NCBI GenBank assembly: GCA_049613665.1
Contig: JBMZCV010000002.1
Span: forward strand, 1 to 64,000
DNA: 64,000 bases
Direction: 5' to 3'
DNA from: JBMZCV01 sp049613665
GTDB taxonomy: Bacteria; Bacteroidota; Bacteroidia; Chitinophagales; UBA2359
Of the stretch, positions 7,065-15,854 are shown piece after piece (within the stretch, counting starts at the first letter, position 1; each line of letters begins with the position of its first letter). A program made the position numbers and the translations under genes. Below the pieces are notes generated by a model. That model did no database searches, was not told the DNA's origin, and saw nothing but the letters and a program-made list of their open reading frames with translations.

Positions 7065-9704
7065 TTATTCTGTTTCTTCTGCTTCTATTACCCAATGATG
7101 AATAGGCTCGAAGGCTTGTTTGCCATCAAATAATATTTTTTCTAAATTTGGTTCTCCATCATTATAAATAGCATCTACATGTTTTTGTTTTAAAGTAGTA
7201 TTGTAAATTCTCATGTCTTGCATATCGCCATTAAAATCGGGAATAAGAAACTTTACTTTAGCATCTTTTTCTTGAATCAAATAGCAGCTCTGATGTAGCT
7301 TTCCATCTACATAAATTCCTATTTCGCTACCTGTATTGCCACCGCTATGAAACCAAACGACATGATGCCAATTTCCATCATTGATATTTGAGGTTTTGAG
7401 TACGCTACATTTTCCTTTTGGGCCATATTGAAACGAAAAGCCACCTTGATTTCCTACTGCTTTTGAGCCAATACTAATACCGCCTGAAAAATGTTCGCCC
7501 AAAGAAATCGGAGCACCTGGCGATACTGTGTTTGCTTTTGACCAAAAACTAATGCTGAAAGGTCGCTTCAAATTAATATCTACATAAGGGTCGAAATGAG
7601 AGGTAACAACACCTTCGCTAGATTCTAATAAGGCTTCTTTTTGCTCTTCTTTGCTCCAACGATATACTTGTATATTGCCAAAGTTTTTTACCATGCTCAC
7701 GGTATTTGTACCCAACGTAAAAGAGCCTTCTTGTGGCAAGCCTTTTCCCCAGCCTCCATTTCGGAGCAAGTCTAATACAATAAAACCGCTTTCGCTTCTA
7801 TCCATAATTTTTCGTATTCTATTGAAGCGTTCTTTGTTTTGATAAGCATAGCCATACATTTCTTGAGCACCATATTCGGCTGCTAAAAAAGAGCGGAAAA
7901 TAGTAGAAATATACACTTCGTCTTTCAAACTAGCTTTATCATATTGGCTAAAAAATTCTAATAATGGTTTTTTATTAAAATGGTACTCTAAAGTAGTGTA
8001 GTTTAAGCTTTTTTCTATTTGCGGACTTTTTGCAGTCGCAAAACTTATGTTGGGTTGAAAAACCTTGAAAACGAATAAAAAGATAGTGATATACATCGCT
8101 ACTTTAAAGCCAATATGCTCAAAAAGTCTTGCCGTACTGAACAAATAATAAATAGTTGCTCCAATAGCCAAAGAAAAAAGTGGCAGATAATAATATACAT
8201 AACGAGGAGCATAAAATCTGCTGAAAAAATAGGCATAAAAAGTAATGATAAATAAGAACGACAATAGATAAATCAAAACATATCTATGTTTATTGATGAG
8301 TGCAAACACAAAGCTAATAAGCAGTAGTAGATAAATTAAAAATGTATCTGTTGATGCCTCATACCACCAATGTATTGGCCCTTTTAGATTAGTTTTAAAG
8401 AAAGCACCTGCCCATTTCATAGAAGCAGAGTCTTGCGAAAAACTCACAAATTGTTTGGCAAGTGCTAGTGCTTTTATATCAACAACAGAGGTAAATACCA
8501 ATACTAAGACAATGCTAAAAATGGCAAGAAAACTCAAAAGACCATAGAAAATGAATGGATACTTTTTGAAAGTAGCGATAACACTATCCAAATGTGTTAT
8601 CATATAAAATAAAGTAATAACTAGAAGTATTAGAATGAATACTTTTAGTGTAGAAGAGCTATCAATAAAAAAGGCATATATCAGAGTAATCAATATAGGA
8701 AGCGAATATAAAACAAACTTTTTTAGATTTTTGCTTTCATAATTAAAAACTAAAGGCAATATTTTTAATAATAAATAGGCAAGTGCGAAAATAACAGGTG
8801 TATAATAAGCATATTCACGCACATAACGAGACATCACAATAGCCCACGGCGACATTGCCCACAAAAAAGCTGCGATAAGTCCGATTTCTTTATTTGCTTT
8901 TTTACCTAACCAATAAATTGGAATAACCGTAAGTGTACTGATTAGAATACTGGGTATGCGAGACCAATATAAATAGCCATAGTAGCCAACAGCATCTCCT
9001 ATCCAACAAAAAAACACAGAAAGATAAGTGACAATTTGGGCTCGTTCATAGTCAATAGTTCCTCTTGTGAGAATAGAGTAAATGCTTTCGAGGTGCAATT
9101 CTTCATCACAATAAGCATCCATATCGGTTACTTCCCATATTCGCAAGCCAAATGACAAAGCAACAACACCAAATAATAGTAAGGAATAAACCCAACCCTC
9201 TTGATATATCGCTCGGAGCAATGGCCCAACAAAAAAACGATTTTTTAAGCTCGGAAACTCTTCATCAAAACTTTTGGCTGACATATGCTTCAACTTATCG
9301 GTAATCGGTGGAGGCAAATTTTGATATTGCAAAGACCATAGCAACAAAGAAGAGGCAAAACCAAATAAAAATAAAAAGAAGAAGCGAAAAGAATCGAGAA
9401 ACCCTAAAAAACTAAAGTTGAAAGGTGGCGAAAAAGATAGATTGATTAGCAATGTAGTAACAAAAAAACCTTTAATAATTTGTTGTGTTGTTTCTTTGTG
9501 ATGGTGAAATTGAAAAATAAGCGTAGCTATCGCAAAAAAAACGCCATACATAACAAAGGCATTCCAACTAACACTATTTTGCTTGCTCGTAAGCAAATAA
9601 GAAATAAGAAATAAAAAAGTAAGTGGCAGAGTATTGTAAAATACGGATTTCAGTTGTTGGAAAACATTGTTACTTAAATGGCTGTCAACATTGCTTGTAG
9701 TCAT
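7065..9704 (-). CDS. GT39-like membrane glycosyltransferase fused to a C-terminal LamG-like domain
   Basis: An 879-residue polytopic protein. About a dozen hydrophobic segments occupy residues 10-560. Between the early segments is WEVTDMDAYCDEELH (near 190-204), whose acidic pair fits the catalytic loop of GT-C enzymes, and PIYWLGKKANKEIGLIAAFLWA is typical of the ArnT/PMT (GT39) group. After a soluble stretch, residues about 700-870 look like a concanavalin/laminin-G fold: FSISFWSKAN, DGNWHHVVWF, IGIYVDGK, DMRIYN and VDAIYNDGEP in the usual order. The enzyme would take sugar from a lipid-phosphate donor at the periplasmic face; the LamG part would sit in the periplasm, perhaps binding glycan. 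It is 26 bp upstream of the GHMP kinase. The fusion is unusual; the acceptor is unknown. Confidence 0.8.
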   Translation of the reverse strand: MTTSNVDSHLSNNVFQQLKSVFYNTLPLTFLFLISYLLTSKQNSVSWNAFVMYGVFFAIATLIFQFHHHKETTQQIIKGFFVTTLLINLSFSPPFNFSFLGFLDSFRFFFLFLFGFASSLLLWSLQYQNLPPPITDKLKHMSAKSFDEEFPSLKNRFFVGPLLRAIYQEGWVYSLLLFGVVALSFGLRIWEVTDMDAYCDEELHLESIYSILTRGTIDYERAQIVTYLSVFFCWIGDAVGYYGYLYWSRIPSILISTLTVIPIYWLGKKANKEIGLIAAFLWAMSPWAIVMSRYVREYAYYTPVIFALAYLLLKILPLVFNYESKNLKKFVLYSLPILITLIYAFFIDSSSTLKVFILILLVITLFYMITHLDSVIATFKKYPFIFYGLLSFLAIFSIVLVLVFTSVVDIKALALAKQFVSFSQDSASMKWAGAFFKTNLKGPIHWWYEASTDTFLIYLLLLISFVFALINKHRYVLIYLLSFLFIITFYAYFFSRFYAPRYVYYYLPLFSLAIGATIYYLFSTARLFEHIGFKVAMYITIFLFVFKVFQPNISFATAKSPQIEKSLNYTTLEYHFNKKPLLEFFSQYDKASLKDEVYISTIFRSFLAAEYGAQEMYGYAYQNKERFNRIRKIMDRSESGFIVLDLLRNGGWGKGLPQEGSFTLGTNTVSMVKNFGNIQVYRWSKEEQKEALLESSEGVVTSHFDPYVDINLKRPFSISFWSKANTVSPGAPISLGEHFSGGISIGSKAVGNQGGFSFQYGPKGKCSVLKTSNINDGNWHHVVWFHSGGNTGSEIGIYVDGKLHQSCYLIQEKDAKVKFLIPDFNGDMQDMRIYNTTLKQKHVDAIYNDGEPNLEKILFDGKQAFEPIHHWVIEAEETE

Positions 9705-9750
9705 AATGCCTATATAATTAAAAAAGTATAAATTAATTGATTGGATAACT

Positions 9751-9770
9751 TAAATAGTGCTTGGCACTTA
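9751..9770 (+). repeat. tail-only fragment of the GCTAAC-hairpin repeat
   Basis: TAAATAGTGCTTGGCACTTA exactly matches the conserved 3' tail of full copies, with no hairpin upstream. It lies between the GT4 and GT39 genes. Confidence 0.7.
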
Positions 9771-9788
9771 CTTGTCGTAAAAATAAAT

Positions 9789-10895
9789 TTATTTTGCTTT
9801 CATCAAGTTTAGTATTTGCATACCACTAATATCACACGAAAACTGTCGCTCATTTTCATAGCCTTTTGCTATCAATTCTTGACGATAATTTTCATCTCCC
9901 AATACTTTCAACAATTGATTTTTGATATTTTCTACACTCAAAGGGTCTTTAATATAACAAACAGCATCTCCTCCTATTTCAGGTATAGCACTTGTGCCAG
10001 AAGCTACCACAGGACAACCACAAGCATGAGCCTCTAAAACAGGCCTTCCCATGCCTTCATACAAAGAAGGATAAGCATACAAATAAGCTAGTTGATACAA
10101 ATAAGGCATTTCATCTCGGTCGATATAACCAATTTGTTTTACTCGTTTGCTATTGTTTATCAAATCATTGGCTTCGGGCGTTTTATAATTCTTGATACCT
10201 GTCATCACTAGATACAAATCTTCATCTTCTATCTGATTAAATGCTTTGATAAGGCGAGCCAAATTTTTGCGTGGCGTAATATCTCCCGTATAAAGCATAA
10301 ACTTTTTGGGTAGCTGGTAGCGCTTTTTTACCTTTTCCAACTTTTTCGCATCAATATTAGCAGGATTTGTCATTGCTTTATAAATATCGGCAGCTCCCCA
10401 AAACGTAATTTCAACTTTTTCGGCTGGAATATCCAAAATATTTACAATGTCATTTTTGCTCAATTGCGAAATTGTTGTGATACTATCGGCACGCTTACAC
10501 GAGCTGCGTATCATGGTTTTCATGTATATCGTATCCAAAAACTCATACGCATTATATTCGGGCAAATAATAAGCAAGGTCATGTACCGTTACTATTTTTC
10601 TAGCTTTAATAAAGAAAGGAACAACATTTTTGGGAAACCAAATAGCATCTAAATTCAGATTGTTGAGTATTCGAGGAGCTTGCACATAATCGCAAATAAA
10701 TTTATTGTTTGAAGTCATAAATATTTCGTGAACATTGTCTGGCGTATTTTCAAAATAAATTTTGCCCACATTATGCACAATAAACAACTCATCTGTTGGT
10801 TTTATAAACTTAATAATGACTTCTGATATAGTGTGTATGGCTTCATGTACGCCACCTTTGCCCGAGAGACCTCTTGCATAAATTCCTAATCGCAT
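9789..10895 (-). CDS. glycosyltransferase family 4 (GT-B)
   Basis: A 368-residue cytoplasmic GT-B enzyme. The N-terminal acceptor domain starts MRLGIYARGLSGKGGVHEA; VTVHDLAYYLPE is near 113-124. The C-terminal donor domain has GDITPRKNLARLIKAF (near 208) and PSLYEGMGRPVLEAHACG (near 276), giving the conserved E-x7-E nucleotide-sugar site, then SGTSAIPEIGGDAV. It transfers a sugar from a nucleotide donor, most likely onto a lipid-linked or surface glycan. It is first of the three-gene group; 84 bp holding a repeat tail separate it from the GT39-type gene, so co-transcription is plausible but not certain. Confidence 0.88.
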   Translation of the reverse strand: MRLGIYARGLSGKGGVHEAIHTISEVIIKFIKPTDELFIVHNVGKIYFENTPDNVHEIFMTSNNKFICDYVQAPRILNNLNLDAIWFPKNVVPFFIKARKIVTVHDLAYYLPEYNAYEFLDTIYMKTMIRSSCKRADSITTISQLSKNDIVNILDIPAEKVEITFWGAADIYKAMTNPANIDAKKLEKVKKRYQLPKKFMLYTGDITPRKNLARLIKAFNQIEDEDLYLVMTGIKNYKTPEANDLINNSKRVKQIGYIDRDEMPYLYQLAYLYAYPSLYEGMGRPVLEAHACGCPVVASGTSAIPEIGGDAVCYIKDPLSVENIKNQLLKVLGDENYRQELIAKGYENERQFSCDISGMQILNLMKAK

Positions 10896-11049
10896 AACTT
10901 TCTGTTTGTTTGGTTTGACATTCCTATTTTTCCATAGATACTATTTTTTTTAATAGAACTAAAAAAAATAGCTTATTTTTAGGAATGAAAGCACAAAATT
11001 AATAAATAATTACTTTTTTAGTATCAAATCGTCTTGATAAAAAAGAAAT

Positions 11050-11105
11050 TAAGTGCCAACATCATTTAACAATTAGATAATTTATGCTAATGCCTTTAAA
11101 GTTAG
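11050..11105 (-). repeat. GCTAAC-hairpin intergenic repeat, copy 5 (strongly diverged)
   Basis: Minus orientation: TTAAGTGCCAACATCATTTAAC tail (broken match), then GCTAATGCCTTTAAAGTTAG. Spacing fits the family, but many positions differ. Confidence 0.45.
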
Positions 11106-11464
11106 TGGTTTGGTTTCTGCAATTTGTATAAAATTTAGATTTGAGCTAGAATATAATATTGATGTCATTTTAAGCATAAAAAAGATATTTTTGTTTTAGC
11201 ATAAATTTTTTTTAACCCCCCTCATTTTCGCCAAAAATTCAATATGAATGCTTTTTATAAGGAAAAAGATAAAATTTGAACATTTTCTAAGCAATTTAGA
11301 AATATTTTAAGCATAAAAAAAAATAACACCGAGTATAGTTATGCTATTAAGAGATTTATAATATGTGACTTTTAACTTAACAAAGCGTCCTATGTTGGCC
11401 TAAAATTATTTCACTCAACAACTATTATAATTAAACTATTTGGATAAATAAGTAAATAACTTAT

Positions 11465-11540
11465 GCTACAAATTTTGGTAGCTAACACACTGAAATTCAA
11501 GGTGTTAGCACAAATTGTACTATTATTAAATAGTGCTTAA
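11465..11540 (+). repeat. GCTAAC-hairpin intergenic repeat, copy 6
   Basis: GCTAACACACTGAAATTCAA continues into GGTGTTAGC, giving a near-perfect stem of about 9 bp, followed by ACAAATTGTACTATTATTAA and ATAGTGCTT. The GGCACTTA end is missing. Confidence 0.85.
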
Positions 11541-11634
11541 AAGGCAACTTATCCAAATGCAAAGTAAAAGCAAAATATGCGATTGATACCATTATTAAAC
11601 AACTCAATTTTGTAGATTTTAGAAACCAAATATA

Positions 11635-11865
11635 ATGAGTGAAAACCTATTTAAAAAAATAGAAGACCCTGATAAAGAACTGAATCCTGATGTAAAAGAT
11701 AAAGTTTTTGGGACATACTTCCTAACAAATATTGTTGCAAAAACAGCAGAATTGTTTTCTGCATCTATTATAGAAGTCGTTATTGGATTTATCAAGATAT
11801 TGGATAACTCGCCACACAAAAGTGACGACAATGATACTAATGATAATGAAAGACCTCACCAATAA
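11635..11865 (+). CDS. hypothetical small acidic-tailed protein
   Basis: A 76-residue frame starting MSENLFKKIEDPDKELN after an A-rich leader (AACCAAATATA). The middle (VFGTYFLTNIVAKTAELFSASIIEV, split here as two helices) is amphipathic to hydrophobic, and the end is Asp/Asn-rich (SDDNDTNDNE). It has no family I recognise. It lies 122 bp upstream of the MscS gene on the same strand. Codon use looks like the neighbours, so I favour a real gene. The hydrophobic middle could associate with membrane, but that is inference. Confidence 0.5.
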   Translation: MSENLFKKIEDPDKELNPDVKDKVFGTYFLTNIVAKTAELFSASIIEVVIGFIKILDNSPHKSDDNDTNDNERPHQ

Positions 11866-11987
11866 CTTTTATACTCATTTGATATAACTTATAAAAATTT
11901 TTAGTGAACAATTAACTAAATTTTTGGTTAAGTAAGTGTTATATATATACATATTACTCAATGTACGCCAATCATAAAACACAATAT

Positions 11988-12791
11988 ATGGAAACAGCAA
12001 GAATACAAGAGGTATTAGAAAATATGTTAACTAACTTCCTGAATGGAGGAATAAAAATTGCTATTGGTCTAATAGTTTTATTTATAGCTTGGTTTATAGC
12101 CAAGTTTATATCTGGAATTATCCGTAAAGTATTGAAAACAGTACAAGCCGACCGATTAGGCGATAAACTTAAAGAAGTTGATATGTTTAGCAATATAGAT
12201 TTCTCTTTGAGTGATACTATTGCAAAACTTATTTTTTGGGTTATTATCTTGGTTTTTATGATGGCAGGTGCTCAAATATTGGGTATTACATCGCTTGCCG
12301 ATGGTATCGCAGCTATCATTGCTTATTTACCAAAACTTTTTAGTGCTTTAATTTTCTTTTTGATAGGTGTAATGGCAGCCAATCTTGTTAAAAGTGTCAT
12401 TGACTCGGCTATGGCTTCGCTCAATATTAGTGCAGGGCGTTTTATTAGCGGTTTTATTTTCTATTTGTTAGTTATTGTTATTGGTCTAACAGCTCTTGAA
12501 CAAGCTAGTTTTGAAACAGAAATTTTGAAACAAATTACATTATTGGCTACTGGAGCAGTCTTTTTTGCATTTGCTTTAGGCTATGGTTTTGCTTCAAAAG
12601 ATATTATGGCCAATATGTTGGCATCTTTTTATGGACGTGATAAATTTACAGTCGGACAACGCATCAAAGTTGATGCTATTGAAGGTATTATCATAAAAAT
12701 AGATAATACTTCTGTTACGGTAGATATTGGAGAGCGAAAAGTAATTATGCCAATCAACAAACTTCTAAATTCAACAGTAGAAATATTTTAG
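11988..12791 (+). CDS. MscS-like mechanosensitive channel family protein
   Basis: An inner-membrane protein of about 267 residues. Residues 10-40 form a first membrane helix (IKIAIGLIVLFIAWFIAKFI) typical of the conserved TM-helix group. More helices follow near 60-85, 100-120, 145-165 and 175-200. A small beta domain after FALGYGFASKDIMANMLASF includes FTVGQRIKVDAIEGIIIKID and GERKVIMPINKLLNS, matching the MscS middle beta domain; the large C-terminal vestibule domain of E. coli MscS is missing. It should respond to membrane tension under osmotic downshift. I chose the ATG at 11988 because the family usually begins just before the amphipathic helix; an in-frame ATG at 11961 would add nine residues. 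It converges on the YidD-type gene across a strong terminator. Confidence 0.85.
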   Translation: METARIQEVLENMLTNFLNGGIKIAIGLIVLFIAWFIAKFISGIIRKVLKTVQADRLGDKLKEVDMFSNIDFSLSDTIAKLIFWVIILVFMMAGAQILGITSLADGIAAIIAYLPKLFSALIFFLIGVMAANLVKSVIDSAMASLNISAGRFISGFIFYLLVIVIGLTALEQASFETEILKQITLLATGAVFFAFALGYGFASKDIMANMLASFYGRDKFTVGQRIKVDAIEGIIIKIDNTSVTVDIGERKVIMPINKLLNSTVEIF

Positions 12792-12836
12792 AAGCTATTT
12801 AAATTTTGTTTGACATTCAATTATTTTTTGAAAAAG

Positions 12837-12878
12837 AAACCCCTATTCTCAACTTTTTTGTTGAAAATAGGGGTTTTT
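12837..12878. terminator. bidirectional intrinsic terminator between convergent genes
   Basis: AAACCCCTATTCTCAAC (12837-12853) and GTTGAAAATAGGGGTTT (12860-12876) pair with one mismatch around a T6 loop. It lies between the MscS gene (plus) and the YidD-domain gene (minus). Confidence 0.85.
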
Positions 12879-12910
12879 GCTTAATGCCTCAGCAATGAAG
12901 CTATCAGTTA

Positions 12911-13396
12911 TTATTTTTCCTTAAAACGATATTGCGAAGGCACATCTATATATTTTCCTGTTTTGGGGTTGAAAGTCAAAGGGTGCAAATCGAGATGACT
13001 AATACGGTTGCAACGCAAAATGCGGTCGGCCGATAAAAAAACACCTTTGAAAACGCCAAATTCATAAATAGAATGCTTGCTAAAGTTGGAACAAGACAAC
13101 TCGTATAAACAATGGCGGCCTAACTGTGGCGAAATGCCGTTTTGATAACTAAACATAGCACCTTTTAGTAGCAAACTGACAGGGTTGTAAGTCATAAAAA
13201 CATTTTTGCGTTTGCTTTTCATTATTTTTTTATCATTGCCGATATGCTTATGTTCGTGTTGTTTTTTATGAGTTGTCGAAATATTTTTTCCCTCTAAAAG
13301 TGCCAAATCTATTGTTTTATTTTGGCTAAAAACCGTTTGACAAGTTGCGAAAATCACTAAAACAAAAAACAACTTCAAGCACTTTTCACTAATCAT
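12911..13396 (-). CDS. YidD-domain protein with N-terminal signal peptide
   Basis: A 161-residue protein. Residues about 80-150 match YidD: YQNGISPQLGRHCLYELSCS, then FSKHSIYEFGVFKGVFLSAD and RILRCN, with the family cysteines. YidD is normally 70-85 residues, sits at the inner membrane and assists YidC-dependent insertion. Here there is an N-terminal signal peptide (KLFFVLVIFATCQTVFSQ) and a His/Lys-rich linker (HKKQHEHKHIGNDKK), so the domain should be exported. The start overlaps the surA stop by 8 bp, so the two are probably translationally coupled. This suggests an envelope role alongside SurA instead of the standard YidC-assisting role. The domain call is firm, the function inferred. Confidence 0.85.
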   Translation of the reverse strand: MISEKCLKLFFVLVIFATCQTVFSQNKTIDLALLEGKNISTTHKKQHEHKHIGNDKKIMKSKRKNVFMTYNPVSLLLKGAMFSYQNGISPQLGRHCLYELSCSNFSKHSIYEFGVFKGVFLSADRILRCNRISHLDLHPLTFNPKTGKYIDVPSQYRFKEK

Positions 13397-14786
13397 TTTT
13401 TATAATCCATTTATCCAACATTTCGCAAGTGAGATATTTGTCTTGCACCTTAATATAGGTAGTCGGAATACGGCGATTGAGCCAATCAATCATAGTTTGC
13501 TGTTGTTTTTGAACTTCTACTACTGATTGAAGTTTGTTATAGTCGTCTTTCAAATTGGCAAGATGTGGCTCGGTGCGAGTATAAACGTGCAAGATGCGAA
13601 ATGCCTGCGAACCATCACGCATTTGAAACTGAATGGCTTTTGAGGTTTCATTTTCGGCTAGTGTATCAATGGCGAAATAAAGCGATGGATCTACCTGATC
13701 CATTTCAAAAAGCGTTGAACTTGTATTTGGATTAAAGATAAGACCGCCAGTGCCTTTAGTTTCTTCATCTTCCGAAAATTTTTCTACAGCTTCCTTAAAA
13801 TTTAAAGTATCTATCAGTATCAAATTTCTGATACTATCTAATTTATCGGCAGTTTTGGCTAAATCATCTTCCGTTATTTCTGGTTTGATAAGAATGTGTC
13901 GAGTATGAATTTTGTCGCCTCTACGCTCCAACAACTGAATGAGATGCAAGCCAAAAGATGACTCCACAGGCTCAGACATTTCGCCTGCCTTGAGCCTAAA
14001 AGCTGCTCCTTCAAATGCTGCCACAAACTGCCCACGTTCTACCCAACCCAAGTCACCACCATTGGCAGCCGAACCAGGATCAATAGAGTGTAGCTCGGCT
14101 AACTTTGCAAAGTCAGCACCTTCTTCTATTTGTTTTTTAAAGCCTAACAATTGTTGTTTGGCAGCTTCTTTTTTGTCGGCTTTCACTTTTGGAAGAACAA
14201 CAAGCTGTGCTAGCTCAATTTCAGCATTAAAATAAGGAATACTATCTTTTGGAATAGCTTCATAAAAAGCCTTTACTTCCGATGGCGTAATACTGATATT
14301 TGCCAAAACTTGACTTTGCATTTTGCGAGCCAACAGTTGTTCTTTTACATCGTCACGAAAATCTTCTTTGATTTTTGCAGCAGATTTTCCATAAAATTCT
14401 TCCATTTTTTCGACATCACCGCCAAACATGCTAACGAAATAACGAATCCTTCCATCAAGTTCGTTTTCTAACTCGCCTTCGCCCACTTCAAGGCTATCAA
14501 TCTGGGCATGAGTCTGAAACATTTTTTCTAGCAAAAGTTGATCTACAATTTGACACCTCAAATCGCCATTGTCTTCCATGCCTTGAGCTTTTGCTTGTTG
14601 ATATTGCACTTCGATATCGGAAGCCAAAATAATGCGTTCTCCTACAATAGCAACAATTTCGTCAATGATTTTTTCCTGTGCTACAATAGCAACAAAAGGA
14701 TTAATAAGCCACAAAAAAGCCATAGATTTTAAAAAAACACTTGTGTAAGCTTTTGATTGTGAATAAGTTAATTGAATGATACTCAT
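13389..14786 (-). CDS. surA: SurA-like periplasmic peptidyl-prolyl isomerase
   Basis: A 465-residue periplasmic chaperone/PPIase for outer-membrane proteins. After a signal segment ending near AIVAQ (about 37), the SurA N-terminal domain begins IIDEIVAIVGERIILASDIE. Parvulin domain 1 spans about 185-285 (ELAQLVVLPK; FAKLAELHSIDPGSAANGGD; GLHLIQLLERRGD) and a second about 290-400 (KIHTRHILIKPEITEDD). The C-terminal helix region follows. The start at 14786 gives a long n-region; an ATG at 14723 would give a conventional signal peptide. It is second in a run of three minus-strand genes after a SurA-like lipoprotein, typical of Bacteroidota. Confidence 0.92.
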   Translation of the reverse strand: MSIIQLTYSQSKAYTSVFLKSMAFLWLINPFVAIVAQEKIIDEIVAIVGERIILASDIEVQYQQAKAQGMEDNGDLRCQIVDQLLLEKMFQTHAQIDSLEVGEGELENELDGRIRYFVSMFGGDVEKMEEFYGKSAAKIKEDFRDDVKEQLLARKMQSQVLANISITPSEVKAFYEAIPKDSIPYFNAEIELAQLVVLPKVKADKKEAAKQQLLGFKKQIEEGADFAKLAELHSIDPGSAANGGDLGWVERGQFVAAFEGAAFRLKAGEMSEPVESSFGLHLIQLLERRGDKIHTRHILIKPEITEDDLAKTADKLDSIRNLILIDTLNFKEAVEKFSEDEETKGTGGLIFNPNTSSTLFEMDQVDPSLYFAIDTLAENETSKAIQFQMRDGSQAFRILHVYTRTEPHLANLKDDYNKLQSVVEVQKQQQTMIDWLNRRIPTTYIKVQDKYLTCEMLDKWIIKND

Positions 14787-14820
14787 ATTTTTTATATGTA
14801 TAATTTATTTTTTAGCCAAT

Positions 14821-14841
14821 AAATGCCAAGCACGATTTAAA
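14821..14841 (-). repeat. tail-only fragment of the GCTAAC-hairpin repeat
   Basis: AAATGCCAAGCACGATTTAA is the minus-orientation tail without a hairpin. It overlaps the stop codon of the lipoprotein gene ending at 14837. Confidence 0.6.
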
Positions 14842-15712
14842 ACACTTCAAAATCATTATTATTCAAAGCATTTTGATAAATTTTTTCTTTAATATCTTTA
14901 ATATATTCTATTTGGCGTTTGTTGAGCAACACTTTTGTGATGTTTTCGGTTTCAAAACTCATAGGAGCAGTTTTGCTTTTCAAGCCATAGTCCGAAATCT
15001 TGATGACATAAGTATTAACAGCATCTTTTGTCTGATAAACGGTATGTGATTTCAAAAAAACGCCAATATTGTCGGTTGCAATTGGAATTTCGCTAATAAA
15101 ACTATTGAATACATACCACGAAGGCGACAAGGAATAATTAACAGCATATTTTAAACAATATTCTTGCAATTGTTTTTTGCCTGCTTCGCTATCGTCTTTT
15201 AGCCAAGATTTTAGATTTTCTTTTTCTGGAGCTTCATTTTTTACCACCACAAATTGAGCTTTCAACACATGTTCTCGCAATTTGAAATTAGCTTTGTTAG
15301 CTTCATAGTATGCTGTGATGTCTGCTTGCGTAACAAGACTGTCTAGGTTTCGTTTTAGCAAGTTTTGTTCAAACGAAAACAACAATAAAGACGCTCTATA
15401 ATCTTCTATTTTTTTGTTTATTGCTTCCTGATTATTCGTTTCTTCTTTATTAGCTTCATTGAGCAATAAGTTTCGTCTTATCCAACTTTCGATATGATGA
15501 TTAATAATATCGGTACTATCGGTAGCTGTTACTTTTTTGTTGAGCAAGCCATTCAAATCGGAGCGATACAAATATTTGTTGTAAACTCGTGCTATGGGTT
15601 CGCCTTCGCTTGCAGAAGTACCAAAATAGGTACAACTTGTCATCATTATACTAACGAAAAAAAAGCAAACAAAGGCTGCTTGATAGGATAATAAATAAGT
15701 GTGTTGTTTCAA
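14837..15712 (-). CDS. SurA-like lipoprotein without a clear parvulin domain
   Basis: A 291-residue lipoprotein: a hydrophobic signal ends in the lipobox MMTSC with Cys27. The rest is helix-rich: IARVYNKYLYRSDLNGLL resembles the start of a SurA/PpiC chaperone domain, and ADITAYYEANKANFKLREHV is the linker that in SurA precedes the PPIase domain. No parvulin histidine motif follows, so isomerase activity is doubtful. Proteins like this usually precede surA in Bacteroidota and are often annotated as peptidyl-prolyl isomerases; a membrane-tethered holdase is more likely. It is 50 bp upstream of surA. Confidence 0.75.
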   Translation of the reverse strand: MKQHTYLLSYQAAFVCFFFVSIMMTSCTYFGTSASEGEPIARVYNKYLYRSDLNGLLNKKVTATDSTDIINHHIESWIRRNLLLNEANKEETNNQEAINKKIEDYRASLLLFSFEQNLLKRNLDSLVTQADITAYYEANKANFKLREHVLKAQFVVVKNEAPEKENLKSWLKDDSEAGKKQLQEYCLKYAVNYSLSPSWYVFNSFISEIPIATDNIGVFLKSHTVYQTKDAVNTYVIKISDYGLKSKTAPMSFETENITKVLLNKRQIEYIKDIKEKIYQNALNNNDFEVF

Positions 15713-15854
15713 TTTTTTTTTAAACTTATGGAAAAATGTGTATGAAAAAATGTTTTTTTTGTTAAAATTGACTTGTTTTTTTCTTCTAAAAAAGCTTTAA
15801 ACCATAGCATATAAGTCTTTGTTTATCAGCACTTTATAAGTTTTATATGAGCAA

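Larger units (their letters stand above)
10896..11634. other. 739-bp gene-free region with inverted repeats
   Basis: Divergent region between the GT4 gene and a small plus-strand gene. It holds an imperfect inverted repeat at 10921-10985 (TTCCTATTTTT ... AAAATAGC ... TTTTTAGGAA), the diverged copy 5 and full copy 6 of the GCTAAC repeat. Between them is AT-rich sequence with several GCATAAA words and no open frame I can support. Confidence 0.6.

Noticed and set aside
11619..11831. 70-codon frame antisense to the small gene at 11635
   Set aside because: It overlaps the better-supported plus-strand frame and has no leader or recognisable domain.
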